Positions 56,146 to 64,000 of a DNA stretch of 64,000 bases are shown here, one piece after another. The notes beneath the pieces are model-generated. The model was not told where the DNA came from, searched no databases, and saw only the letters and a program-made list of their open reading frames with translations. Both the position numbers and the translations under genes were made by a program. Position 1 is the stretch's first letter. Each line of letters opens with the position of its first letter. Source of the DNA: Aureimonas ureilytica DSM 18598 = NBRC 106430 (lineage in GTDB: Bacteria > Pseudomonadota > Alphaproteobacteria > Rhizobiales > Rhizobiaceae); the NCBI RefSeq assembly GCF_000382705.1, contig NZ_ARQE01000009.1, forward strand, positions 1 to 64,000. The letters run 5' to 3'.

Positions 56146-57834
56146 GTGAACAACGCGAACGACTACATTGCCGAGGCCATGGTGGTCGGCGCCTTCCGGC
56201 CCGATCAGTATCTCCTCATTCTGCCCGTCCTCATCTGCTTCGTTTTCGGGGCAGGCCTTCTGATGATGCGCCGGCGCATGGACCGCCATCCGATCGTCGC
56301 CATCACCGGGCTCGTGCTGCTTCTCGTCTGCGATCTGGCGCTTCTGGCGCGCATCGCGGAAGGTGGGCCGATCTCGATGGCGATGGGCGGCTGGAAACCG
56401 CCCTTCGGCATTTCCTTCACCGCCGATCTCCTCAGCGCCCTGTTCCTGTCGGTCGCGGGCTTCGCGGGCCTGGCCTGCGGCATCTATGCGGGGGCCTCGA
56501 TCGACGCAGAAGGGCGGCGCTACGGCTTCTACCCGTTCTTGTTCATGGTCATGGCGGGCGTCTCCGGCGCGTTCCTGACCGGCGATATCTTCAATCTCTA
56601 TGTCTGGTTCGAGGTCATGCTGATCGGCTCCTTCGGGCTCCTGATCCTCGGATCGGAGCGCGAGCAGCTCGACGGCGCGACCAAATATTGCTTCCTCAAC
56701 CTGATCGGTGCGACGCTCTTCCTGCTCACGATCGGCTATCTCTACGGCGTGTTCGGCACGCTCAACATGGCCGACATCGCGGTGAAGTCGGCCGCGCTCG
56801 AGGGCAACGGCGTTCTCCTCACTATTGCCTCGCTCTTCCTCGTCGCCTTCTCGATGAAGGCGGCGGCCTTCCCGCTGAACTTCTGGCTGCCGGCCTCCTA
56901 TCACACGCCGCGTTTCGTCGTGTCGGCGCTCTTTGCCGGGCTTCTCACCAAGGTCGGCATCTACGCGCTGATCCGCGTCGTGCTCATGCTGTTTCCGCCC
57001 GAGCGCGGCGGGCTCGGCTTCGTGATCGCCTGGATGGCGGCGCTGACCATGCTGGTCGGCGCGCTCGGCGCCCTGTCGCAGACCGACCTTCGCCGGATGC
57101 TGAACTATGTCGTGATCGCCGGCATCGGCACGATCCTTGCCGGCCTTGCGATCCCGCCCATCCTGGAGTCGCGCACCAGTGCCATCACCACGGGCGCCGC
57201 CGGCGTTCTCCGGCAGGCGGCGGAGGGCGCGGCGTTCAACAACGGCGTCTCGCTCGACGGGCCGCTGGCGACCGGCCTGTCGGGCGCGGTGTTCTACGCG
57301 CTCCACTCGGTCGTGGTCATGACCGCGCTTTATCTTGCCGCCGGCGTCGCGGCCTTCCGGAACGGCTCCTCCTCGCTGCATGAGATGGGCGGGCTGTGGA
57401 AGCGCCACCCGCTCTTTTCGGCCCTGTTCCTCGTTCTGCTTCTCGCCGTGTCCGGCCTGCCGCCCTTCTCGGGCTTCTGGCCGAAAATGCTCTTGGTGCG
57501 CGCCGCGATCGCGGCGGAGCTGCCCTGGCTGGCGGCGGCGGTGCTGGTCTCGGGCTTCCTCCTCACCATCGCCTGCATCCGCGTCTTCTCGCTGGCCTTC
57601 TGGCGGCCGTTGCCGGTGCTCGCGGAAGCCGGCGAGGGGCATCCCCCCGAAGAGGTGTTCCGCGCCCCGCAGCCGGGCCGCCCGCTGGCGCTCATTCCGC
57701 TCGTCGCGCTCTGCCTCTTCGTGATCGTGGTCGGCGTCTGGCCGGAGCCGCTCGCCCAACTGACCTTTGAAGCCGCCCATCAGGTCCTGAAGCCGAGCGC
57801 CTATCTCGCCGTCGTCCTCGGAGGCACGCCATGA
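56146..57834 (+). CDS. mrpD: Mrp Na+/H+ antiporter subunit D
   Basis: A 562-residue NuoM/N-like proton-pumping subunit with about 14 spans. [18 protein letters not shown] carries the essential Glu. [20 protein letters not shown] holds the Lys/His proton path. GTG start at 56146, with AGGAGG 6-11 bases upstream; the preceding gene ends 9 bp before. Its stop overlaps mrpE. Confidence 0.95.
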   Translation: MNNANDYIAEAMVVGAFRPDQYLLILPVLICFVFGAGLLMMRRRMDRHPIVAITGLVLLLVCDLALLARIAEGGPISMAMGGWKPPFGISFTADLLSALFLSVAGFAGLACGIYAGASIDAEGRRYGFYPFLFMVMAGVSGAFLTGDIFNLYVWFEVMLIGSFGLLILGSEREQLDGATKYCFLNLIGATLFLLTIGYLYGVFGTLNMADIAVKSAALEGNGVLLTIASLFLVAFSMKAAAFPLNFWLPASYHTPRFVVSALFAGLLTKVGIYALIRVVLMLFPPERGGLGFVIAWMAALTMLVGALGALSQTDLRRMLNYVVIAGIGTILAGLAIPPILESRTSAITTGAAGVLRQAAEGAAFNNGVSLDGPLATGLSGAVFYALHSVVVMTALYLAAGVAAFRNGSSSLHEMGGLWKRHPLFSALFLVLLLAVSGLPPFSGFWPKMLLVRAAIAAELPWLAAAVLVSGFLLTIACIRVFSLAFWRPLPVLAEAGEGHPPEEVFRAPQPGRPLALIPLVALCLFVIVVGVWPEPLAQLTFEAAHQVLKPSAYLAVVLGGTP

Positions 57835-58307
57835 TGAATCCCTTCGTCGCGAACCTTCTTCTCGCTCTGATCTGGCTGGTGATCACCGGCGGCTTCAGCC
57901 TCGGCAATCTCCTGTTCGGTTTCGTCCTCGGCGCGGGCTCGCTGTTCCTGATCCGCGAGCAGATCGGCGCGCAGGGCTATTTCCAGCGCGGCCGCAAGGT
58001 TCTCGGCCTCATTCTCTTTCTGATCTACGATCTGGCCGTGTCGGCCTGGCGCGTCGCCAATGTCGTCCTCGCTCCCAAGCTGGACGTGCGCCCCGGCGTG
58101 TTCCTGTATCGCCACCGCGTGAAGACGGATTTCGAGATCGCGCTTCTGTCCAATCTCGTCGGGCTGACGCCGGGCACGCTGATCTTCGATATTTCCGAGG
58201 ACAACTCGACCCTCTTCGTCCATGCGCTCGACTGCTCCGACCCGGAGGCCCGCCGCCGCGAGATCGCGGAGGGCTTCGAGCGCCGGATTCTGGAGGCGTT
58301 CCGATGA
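57831..58307 (+). CDS. mrpE: Mrp Na+/H+ antiporter subunit E
   Basis: A 158-residue MnhE-family subunit with two spans near the N-terminus ([20 protein letters not shown]) and a cytoplasmic C-domain that includes [15 protein letters not shown] and [18 protein letters not shown] overlaps link it to mrpD and mrpF. Confidence 0.95.
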   Translation: MMNPFVANLLLALIWLVITGGFSLGNLLFGFVLGAGSLFLIREQIGAQGYFQRGRKVLGLILFLIYDLAVSAWRVANVVLAPKLDVRPGVFLYRHRVKTDFEIALLSNLVGLTPGTLIFDISEDNSTLFVHALDCSDPEARRREIAEGFERRILEAFR

Positions 58308-58672
58308 GCTTCGCCCAGTTCTCGGAGCGCTTTCTCGACATCGCCCTGACGGTCGCGCTCGTTCTCCTCTGCATCTCCTTCCTCTGCACGGTGATCCGCA
58401 TCTGGAAGGGACCGACCCTGCCGGACCGGGTGCTCGGGCTCGATGTCCTCACCTCGTCCTCGATCGGCTTCATCGCGGTGATCGGCATCGACACGGGCTT
58501 CACGCTCTATGTCGATATCGCCATCGCGCTCGGCCTCGTCGGCTTTCTCGCCACCGTCTCCTTCGCCCGCTTCATTCTGGCGCGCGGCGACACCGAGCGC
58601 TCGCCCGTTGCTTCCGCGACGGAGCCGGAGGCGGACCTGAAAATCCTCGGGGAACAGGATCGGAGCGCATGA
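58304..58672 (+). CDS. mrpF: Mrp Na+/H+ antiporter subunit F
   Basis: A 122-residue three-span subunit with the family motif [17 protein letters not shown] between the first and second spans. The C-terminal 30 residues are charged and probably cytoplasmic. Overlaps mrpE and mrpG by ATGA. Confidence 0.94.
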   Translation: MSFAQFSERFLDIALTVALVLLCISFLCTVIRIWKGPTLPDRVLGLDVLTSSSIGFIAVIGIDTGFTLYVDIAIALGLVGFLATVSFARFILARGDTERSPVASATEPEADLKILGEQDRSA

Positions 58673-59061
58673 TGGAGGCGGTCGGCAACATCCTGGCGGG
58701 CGTCTTCGTGGTGATGGGGGCGCTCTTCGCCCTCGTCGCCTCGATCGGCATTCTGCGACTGCCCGATTTCTACACGCGCATTCACGCTGCCTCGAAGGCC
58801 GGCACGGTCGGCTCGGTTCTGGCGCTGATCGCGCTTGCCATCGTTTCGGTTCAAACGGCGGAAGTCCTGCGGGCCATCGCGGCCATCGTGTTCTTCTTCC
58901 TCACCGCACCGATCTCGGCGCATCTTCTCGGCAAGGCCGCCTATTCCGCGGGCTACCGCATGTGGTCCGGCTCGGTGATGGACGAGATGGAGGACGACCC
59001 CGAAACGGTTCCGACCGCGCTCGCCGACAGCGACACGCCTCCGAACCCGGACCGCGCCTGA
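58669..59061 (+). CDS. mrpG: Mrp Na+/H+ antiporter subunit G
   Basis: A 130-residue subunit with three spans. [20 protein letters not shown] is the MnhG/PhaG signature. [17 protein letters not shown] marks the third span. It has a long acidic tail ([17 protein letters not shown]). The start overlaps the mrpF stop. It completes a seven-gene operon in the standard order A-G. Confidence 0.94.
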   Translation: MMEAVGNILAGVFVVMGALFALVASIGILRLPDFYTRIHAASKAGTVGSVLALIALAIVSVQTAEVLRAIAAIVFFFLTAPISAHLLGKAAYSAGYRMWSGSVMDEMEDDPETVPTALADSDTPPNPDRA

Positions 59062-59164
59062 GCGCCCGCCACTCGCAAGCCGCCGAACGTCGCCCTTGCG
59101 CTCGGCGGCGTCCGCGCCGAGAAGAGGGCGCTCGCCTCCGAGCCTGCGCACCGGAAAGTCCGAC

Positions 59165-59539
59165 ATGCTGCGTCCCCACGATCGTCTCGCCCTCGTCTGT
59201 TCCGGTCTGTTCGGCGCGGCGGGAACCGGCGGCGCGGCCTATGCCGCGCATGGGGGAGGGGATGCGAGCCTTGCGGCCATCGCCGCCGCGATCGCCTTCG
59301 TCCATGCCCCGGCGCTCCTCGCGCTCGGCCTTGCCGGCGAGCGGCTGCGCGGATCGTTCGTCCCGGTGCTCGGGATGATCGTCGGCGTCGTCTTGTTCTC
59401 GGGCGATCTCGCGATGCGGCTCGCGACGGGCGGCCGGCTTTTCGCCATGGCCGCGCCGACCGGCGGGTCGGTGCTGATTCTCTCCTGGCTCGCCGTCGCC
59501 GTTCTAGCCTTGCTGCCGAAGCGCGCTCGAACGAGCTGA
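59165..59539 (+). CDS. DUF423-family small membrane protein
   Basis: A 124-residue protein with four predicted spans. GAAGTGGAAYAAHGGG corresponds to the GAFGAHG-type motif of DUF423. FVHAPALLALGLAG and VVLFSGDLAMRLATG match later family motifs. Function is unknown. It follows mrpG by 103 bp in the same direction and may share its transcript. It converges on acvB, with a stem-loop at 59555-59580 (GGCTCGC/GCGAGCC) between them. Confidence 0.82.
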   Translation: MLRPHDRLALVCSGLFGAAGTGGAAYAAHGGGDASLAAIAAAIAFVHAPALLALGLAGERLRGSFVPVLGMIVGVVLFSGDLAMRLATGGRLFAMAAPTGGSVLILSWLAVAVLALLPKRARTS

Positions 59540-59588
59540 AACGACCAGGAGCAGGGCTCGCCGCGCGCACGCAGCGAGCCGATGGCCT

Positions 59589-61010
59589 TTACTGGGCCGG
59601 CGTCGCGGCGGGCTCCGCCGGTGCCGCGAGCGCGGCCTTCGGGCCTTTCAGGATGGCGTTGAGGATGCGCTCCGCCAGAGCCTCGTAATTGCCGTCGAAA
59701 TGGTGCCCGCCCTCGATCGAAACCGTGGCGGCGTCGGCGAGCTGCGACGCCAGACACGCCGTGTCCTTCTCGTCCTCGGTTCCGTAGACGCAGAGGATCT
59801 TGGAGGTCGGAACGGCCTTCAGCGCGTTCACGACATCGCTCTCGCCCGTCGCCATGCCGAGCCAGCCGCCGACGGAGATCTCGAATCCGGTCTTCTGCGA
59901 GGGGGCGAGAAGTCCGACGAGGCCGATGCGGTCGGTCCAGATCTGCGGGAGCTTGGGATAGGCGAAGGGCAGCGTGTCCGCGCCGAAGGAATAGCCGAGG
60001 AGCGCGACCGGAACGCCCTTCTTGGGGTTGGCCTTGCCGAGCATGGTTTCCATGTCGATCGCCATCTGCTCGGGCGTCTTTTCCGACCAGAAATAGCGCA
60101 GCGCGTCGACGCCGATGACCTCGACGCCGTGCTCGGTCAGCCAGTCGCCGATCGTCTTGTCGAGATCGCGCCAGCCGCCGTCGCCCGAGAAGAAGAGGGC
60201 GACCGCGATCGGCTCGCCCTTGGGCTTCGAGACGATGATCGGCAGCGCCGAATTGTCGGCCTGCGAGATGTTGTTGGCCGCGCTCACCACGTCGTCCGCC
60301 GCCAGATCGGGGTCCTTGGCGACGATGATGCTCGCCTTGTTCGCCGGCGGGTTCGCGAGGTCGGTGGAGTGGCCGTCCGCATCCACGAAGACGAAGGGTT
60401 GGATGAGGTCCGCGTCCCGGGCGTAGGAATAGCTGCCGCGCCCGCTCGCGGTCGGCTCGGCGCCCTTGCAGACCGGCAGCCTGGAGCGCGCCGACGGGGC
60501 GGCGTTCAGCGCCACGCCACCCGCCATGGTGGCGGCCGGCGTGTCGGCCACGGCGGCATAGGCGAAGGTGCCGCCGGCGCCGCGCCCGACCACGACCGGG
60601 TGGAAATAGGTCTGCAGATCGAGCGCGCGCAGGGCTTCCTTCGCGATGCCCTCGATGTCGGAGCCGAGATAGATGCAGTCGTCGCCGTCCTGGATCTGGT
60701 CCTCGAGCTCCGCGCGCCAACGGGCGAGGTCGATCGGCAGGACGATCTGCCCGCCCGCCACGAGCCGCGCCGCGAGGTCGCGATCGTCACGCGTCAGGCC
60801 GCCCTCGTCCGAGAGGAGGACGGTCAGGCCGACCGGATCGTCCTGCGGTTGCAGCACGGGAACCGCTTCCATGTTCTCGTAGGACACGACGGCGGCCGGC
60901 ACGACGGCTGCGGCGTCGGTCTTGACGCGGGAAAGGAGAACGCCCGCCGCCACGCCGCCGAGAAGAACGGGCGTGAGAAGAGCCGCCAGGAAGAGAGGGG
61001 TTCGCTTCAT
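59589..61010 (-). CDS. acvB: AcvB/VirJ-family protein (aminoacyl-phosphatidylglycerol hydrolase)
   Basis: A 473-residue periplasmic protein with an N-terminal signal or anchor (about 5-27, LFLAALLTPVLLGGVAAGVL). Two alpha/beta-hydrolase-like VirJ modules follow. The second (about 255-455) has FFSGDGGWRDLDKTI, nucleophile elbow LLGYSFGADTLPF and His in EGGHHFDGNYEAL. AcvB of Agrobacterium and Rhizobium hydrolyses lysyl-phosphatidylglycerol made by LpiA. The ATG at 61010 overlaps the lpiA stop (ATGA); the frame open upstream is inside lpiA. The operon order lpiA-acvB is the known one. Confidence 0.92.
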   Translation of the reverse strand: MKRTPLFLAALLTPVLLGGVAAGVLLSRVKTDAAAVVPAAVVSYENMEAVPVLQPQDDPVGLTVLLSDEGGLTRDDRDLAARLVAGGQIVLPIDLARWRAELEDQIQDGDDCIYLGSDIEGIAKEALRALDLQTYFHPVVVGRGAGGTFAYAAVADTPAATMAGGVALNAAPSARSRLPVCKGAEPTASGRGSYSYARDADLIQPFVFVDADGHSTDLANPPANKASIIVAKDPDLAADDVVSAANNISQADNSALPIIVSKPKGEPIAVALFFSGDGGWRDLDKTIGDWLTEHGVEVIGVDALRYFWSEKTPEQMAIDMETMLGKANPKKGVPVALLGYSFGADTLPFAYPKLPQIWTDRIGLVGLLAPSQKTGFEISVGGWLGMATGESDVVNALKAVPTSKILCVYGTEDEKDTACLASQLADAATVSIEGGHHFDGNYEALAERILNAILKGPKAALAAPAEPAATPAQ

Positions 61011-63583
61011 GAATCCTGCTTGGGTCGGCCGGAGATAAGGGTCGTCACGTCCACCAGCACCTTGGCGGTGTCGAAGCCGCCGGGGCAGACGAGATAATGC
61101 GGAGTCCAGACGGGGGCGAATTTCTGCTTGAAGGATTTCAGCCCGTCGAAGCGGTAGAACGAGCCGCCGCGTCGATACAGGAAGGAGCCGAAGCGGTTCC
61201 AGCGCGAGGCGCCGCGCCGGTCCACGAGACCCGAGAGCGGGGCGGCTCCGAGGTTGAACCACCTATAGCCTTCGTCCTTGGCGTGGAGCATCAGATTGGC
61301 GAAGAGCGCGTCCATGATGACCTTCGACACGTTGGGCAGGAAACGCATCAGATCGATGGAGATCTCCTGCTTGTTCGCGCCGCGCCAGATATTGGCGAAG
61401 GCGACGATGGCGCCGTCCTTCTTCAGAACCGCCATGTCGAAATGCGAGAGATAGGCCCGGTCGAAATAGCCGAGCGAGAAGCCCTTCTCGGAGCCGGCCT
61501 TCATTTCGAGCCAGGCGTCGGATACGGCGCGCAGCTCGTCCATGCTGGCCGCGACCTCCTCGCGCGTCAGAACCGAGAAGACGAGGCTCTCGCGCTCGGC
61601 GCGGCGAATCGCGGTGCGCAGGTCCTGCTTCTTGGCGCCTTCCAGCGTGAAGGTGGTGAGATCGACGCGCGCGACTTCGCCGAGCTTCAGCGCGACGAGC
61701 CCCATGTCGAGGAACATCGGCAGGCTTTCGGGCGAAACTTCGTAGAAGACCGTGCGCTCGGCCTGCGAATCGGCCAGATCGCGAAACGCCCAGGCGAGGT
61801 CGTGGACGACATCGGGCGGGCCGATCGGCTCGCCGAGCGCGATGAGACTGCCGCCCGAGCGGGCATACATCACGAAGCCGCGTTTGTCGGGCGAGAACAG
61901 GAAGCGCTTGTCGCCGAGCAGCGCCAGCGCCGCGTTGGTGCTGGGCGAGGCGGCGACGATCTGCGCGACCTCGTCCGGAATGCGGATGCGACGCTGCAAT
62001 TGGTCGTTGCGGCGGTGGATCGCGACGTCGAGCCCGACAAAGGCGATCACCGCGAAGGCGAGGACGCTGGCGCGCAGGAAGCGCGGTGCATCGGCCAGAA
62101 GCGCGAAGTCCCACCACATGTTGTTGGCGTATTCGACATGGCGATAGGCGAAGAAGCCGAGCCAGACCGTTGCGATCACGGTGGCCGAAACGGCGGCGAG
62201 CCAGCTCCAGTTGATGGCGAAGAGGCCGCGCATCGACCGGCGATAGAAGGCGTGACGGAAGCCGAGGAGGAGCCCTGCGACGAGAACGAGCACGAAGGCT
62301 TCTTCCCAGTCTAGCCCCTTGGAAATCGAGAAGACCGCCCCGGCGACGAGGAGACCGAGCGCCACGACCCAGGCGCGCCAGAGCCGCTTGGCGAGGCCGC
62401 GCGAGACGATCAGCAGCGTGACGCCGACGAAGCTCGCGGCGAGATGCGACATCTCGATGAAGGGCAGGGGCACGAAATCGGCCAGGACGTCGAGCCGGTA
62501 TTCCTTGCTGGGCGTCGCGCCCGACGCCAGAAGTACCAGCCCGCCGCCGAAGGCCAGCACGGCGGTGGCGGGCGGCACCATGGGCTCCAGCGCCCGGGCG
62601 AGTTCCTTCATCGGCCCCTTCATCGCGCCGCGCCGGCGGAAGGCCTCCACCACGAGAAGGCCGACCACGGTCACGAGCAGCGGCAGGAGCGTGTAGATCA
62701 GGCGGTAGACGAGAAGGGCGGCCACGACATCGGCGCGTTGCGACAGGCCGAGGCTGACGATGATCGTCGCTTCGAAGGCGCCAAGGCCGCCGGGCGCGCT
62801 GGAGGCGACGCCGACCACGACCGCGACCGAGAAGACGAGCGCGAAGAGAATGAAACTGTCGACCGTGCCGGCGGGCATCAGGATGTAGAGAACGGCTGCC
62901 GCGGCGCCGACATCGACGATGCCGGCGACGAGCTGGACGATGGCGCCCTTGTGCGAGGGCAGCGGCAGCGAGAACTTGCCGAAGCGCGCCGTGCGTTCCC
63001 CGCCCGAGAGCCAGAACACGAAGCCGGCGACGAGGGCGACGAGGATGACGCCGATCGCCGCGTCCACCACCGGTCCGGCATCGCGGAACACGGGCACGCC
63101 GCTCGGATCGACGATCAGCGCGACGCCCAGCATGATGGCGAGCGCGAACCAGAGCGCGAACCAGGATGTGCCGACGATGCGCCCGATATCGGCGAGCTCG
63201 ATGCCGCCCGCCTTGTAGACGTGGTAGCGCAGCGCGCCGCCGGTGAGCAGTGGAAACCCGAGCGCGTTGGAGATGGCATAGCCCGCCGCGCCGACCGTCG
63301 CGGCCACGGGCTTCGAGACGCGGCCGGGCGCGATCGTCTCCACCGCCACCACGTCGTAGAGCGAGACGGCGGCAAAGGAGATGATCGTGAACAGGAGAGC
63401 GAGCAGCAGGTCGAGACCCGACACGGCGTCCACGGCGGCCCGGACCTCGGCCAGCGTCAGCGTGTGGACCATGCTGCCGAGCGCGGCGAAGGCCGCGATC
63501 GTGATCGCCAGACCAAGCAGGGCCGGAACGTATTTTCGCCAGGCGCGGGCGGAGGAGCGGTCGGCTTTGGCCTCGATGGTCAT
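61007..63583 (-). CDS. mprF: bifunctional lysylphosphatidylglycerol flippase/synthetase
   Basis: An 858-residue membrane protein (LpiA in rhizobia). About 13-14 spans in the first 520 residues form the flippase; the C-terminal DUF2156 domain (about 545-850) transfers lysine or another amino acid from tRNA to phosphatidylglycerol. Synthase motifs include MYARSGGSLIALGEPIGP, TAIRRAERESLVF and YRWFNLGAAPLSGL. The modification lowers membrane negative charge and protects against cationic peptides and acid. It is coupled to acvB by a 4-bp overlap, so lipid synthesis and hydrolysis are produced together. Confidence 0.94.
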   Translation of the reverse strand: MTIEAKADRSSARAWRKYVPALLGLAITIAAFAALGSMVHTLTLAEVRAAVDAVSGLDLLLALLFTIISFAAVSLYDVVAVETIAPGRVSKPVAATVGAAGYAISNALGFPLLTGGALRYHVYKAGGIELADIGRIVGTSWFALWFALAIMLGVALIVDPSGVPVFRDAGPVVDAAIGVILVALVAGFVFWLSGGERTARFGKFSLPLPSHKGAIVQLVAGIVDVGAAAAVLYILMPAGTVDSFILFALVFSVAVVVGVASSAPGGLGAFEATIIVSLGLSQRADVVAALLVYRLIYTLLPLLVTVVGLLVVEAFRRRGAMKGPMKELARALEPMVPPATAVLAFGGGLVLLASGATPSKEYRLDVLADFVPLPFIEMSHLAASFVGVTLLIVSRGLAKRLWRAWVVALGLLVAGAVFSISKGLDWEEAFVLVLVAGLLLGFRHAFYRRSMRGLFAINWSWLAAVSATVIATVWLGFFAYRHVEYANNMWWDFALLADAPRFLRASVLAFAVIAFVGLDVAIHRRNDQLQRRIRIPDEVAQIVAASPSTNAALALLGDKRFLFSPDKRGFVMYARSGGSLIALGEPIGPPDVVHDLAWAFRDLADSQAERTVFYEVSPESLPMFLDMGLVALKLGEVARVDLTTFTLEGAKKQDLRTAIRRAERESLVFSVLTREEVAASMDELRAVSDAWLEMKAGSEKGFSLGYFDRAYLSHFDMAVLKKDGAIVAFANIWRGANKQEISIDLMRFLPNVSKVIMDALFANLMLHAKDEGYRWFNLGAAPLSGLVDRRGASRWNRFGSFLYRRGGSFYRFDGLKSFKQKFAPVWTPHYLVCPGGFDTAKVLVDVTTLISGRPKQDS

Positions 63584-64000
63584 GCGTCGATTCCCGATGG
63601 TCCCGCGCTGCAGGTTGGGCCGCAGCGAGCGGCATTTACCCCGCCTGACGTTCCGAGCAAGCCCATGCCACCGATTTGCGTGAATTTCAGGGTGAACGCT
63701 TACGACCGGAGCATGAAGTTTGGATGGAGCACGTTAGGGAAGGGGACCTTTTCTTGTCCATGACCCAACGGGAGTTTCTTCGGCGGAGCTTGGCGAGCGT
63801 TCCCGAGCGGGTGCTCCGCTGCGGGGGATTTGCCGAAAATCCGCATGGGAGCCTTTCAGCGATCGTATCTCCGGCACGATGGACCCCGCCCGATTGGCGA
63901 GAAATGTCTCGCTCGTCGCAACGCTCTGTTGGGGATGGTCGCGGAAAGGTCGGCTCCGTAACGGAACACTAAACATGGCCATGCGACGGTTTCGCTCGAA
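63584..64000. other. 417-bp right edge, upstream of mprF, no supported gene
   Basis: This should hold the mprF promoter (leftward). GC is lower than in the genes. Frames of about 80-98 codons exist on both strands (63676-63972 plus, 63734-63982 minus) but lack ribosome sites and recognisable motifs. A minus-strand GGAAC at 63641-63645 has no CGTT at the right spacing. Confidence 0.5.

Noticed and set aside
63620-63645. GGAAC upstream of mprF as an EcfG promoter
   Set aside because: The base group at N16-17 is not CGTT; a CGCT appears only at N18.
63676-63982. 98-codon plus and 82-codon minus frames at the right edge
   Set aside because: They overlap each other, lack ribosome sites and show no recognisable sequence pattern.

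Overview
The window is high-GC chromosomal DNA of an alphaproteobacterium, most likely of the order Hyphomicrobiales (Rhizobiales). This rests on the lpiA-acvB lipid pair, a small heat-shock gene with a ROSE-like leader, EcfG-type promoters (GGAAC-N16-CGTT), an MltB/DUF459 cell-wall pair, and several Ugp-type ABC operons. A family below order level is not secure. I see no rRNA, tRNA, CRISPR array, prophage, IS element or plasmid backbone gene. The region looks like ordinary core/accessory chromosome with dense, often translationally coupled operons.

Layout. 0.2-3.7 kb: alpha/beta hydrolase, a ROSE-controlled Hsp20, an Rmf-like ribosome hibernation factor behind an EcfG promoter, and a threonine aldolase. 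4.2-10.7 kb: gltB and gltD (glutamate synthase). 10.8-17.5 kb: envelope functions, with a DUF459 protein and MltB transglycosylase, galU, an outer-membrane beta-barrel protein and arabinose-5-phosphate isomerase. 17.7-22.2 kb: an HWE histidine kinase, then an EcfG promoter driving a cupin, an unlisted 50-residue membrane protein and a Pat-type acyl-CoA ligase/acetyltransferase.

22.2-33.0 kb: a TetR-centred carbohydrate system. A leftward ABC importer operon (binding protein, two permeases, oxidoreductase, ATPase) faces tetR. A rightward operon follows with an oxidoreductase, a DUF993 aldolase-like protein, a sugar isomerase/epimerase and a third oxidoreductase. The same 14-bp operator TAACC-N4-GGTTA lies in the importer/tetR gap and again before the catabolic operon, so one regulator probably controls both. 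I cannot name the substrate. This is the best candidate in the window for an undescribed pathway.

33.0-35.7 kb: an MhqD/MhqO-like hydrolase and ring-cleaving dioxygenase pair, divergent from a LysR regulator with a near-perfect LysR box. 35.7-41.9 kb: the ugpBAEC glycerol-3-phosphate/glycerophosphodiester importer, divergent from a glycerophosphodiesterase and an inositol-phosphatase-family enzyme, with a Pho-box-like sequence facing each way. 42-50 kb: an MHYT-GGDEF-EAL protein, CorA, a small unknown protein, an L,D-transpeptidase behind a third EcfG promoter, a branched-chain aminotransferase, Fe/Mn superoxide dismutase, cytochrome c' and a diheme cytochrome c. 50-52.8 kb: oligopeptidase B and MsrB. 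53-59 kb: a complete seven-gene Mrp Na+/H+ antiporter operon and a DUF423 membrane protein. 59.6-63.6 kb: acvB and lpiA/mprF (aminoacyl-phosphatidylglycerol turnover).

Taken together, much of the region serves stress and envelope homeostasis (general stress promoters, hibernation factor, heat thermometer, Mrp, MprF/AcvB, SOD, MsrB), and the rest is nutrient import under local regulators. All functional calls come from reading motifs and gene order; no database search was run.
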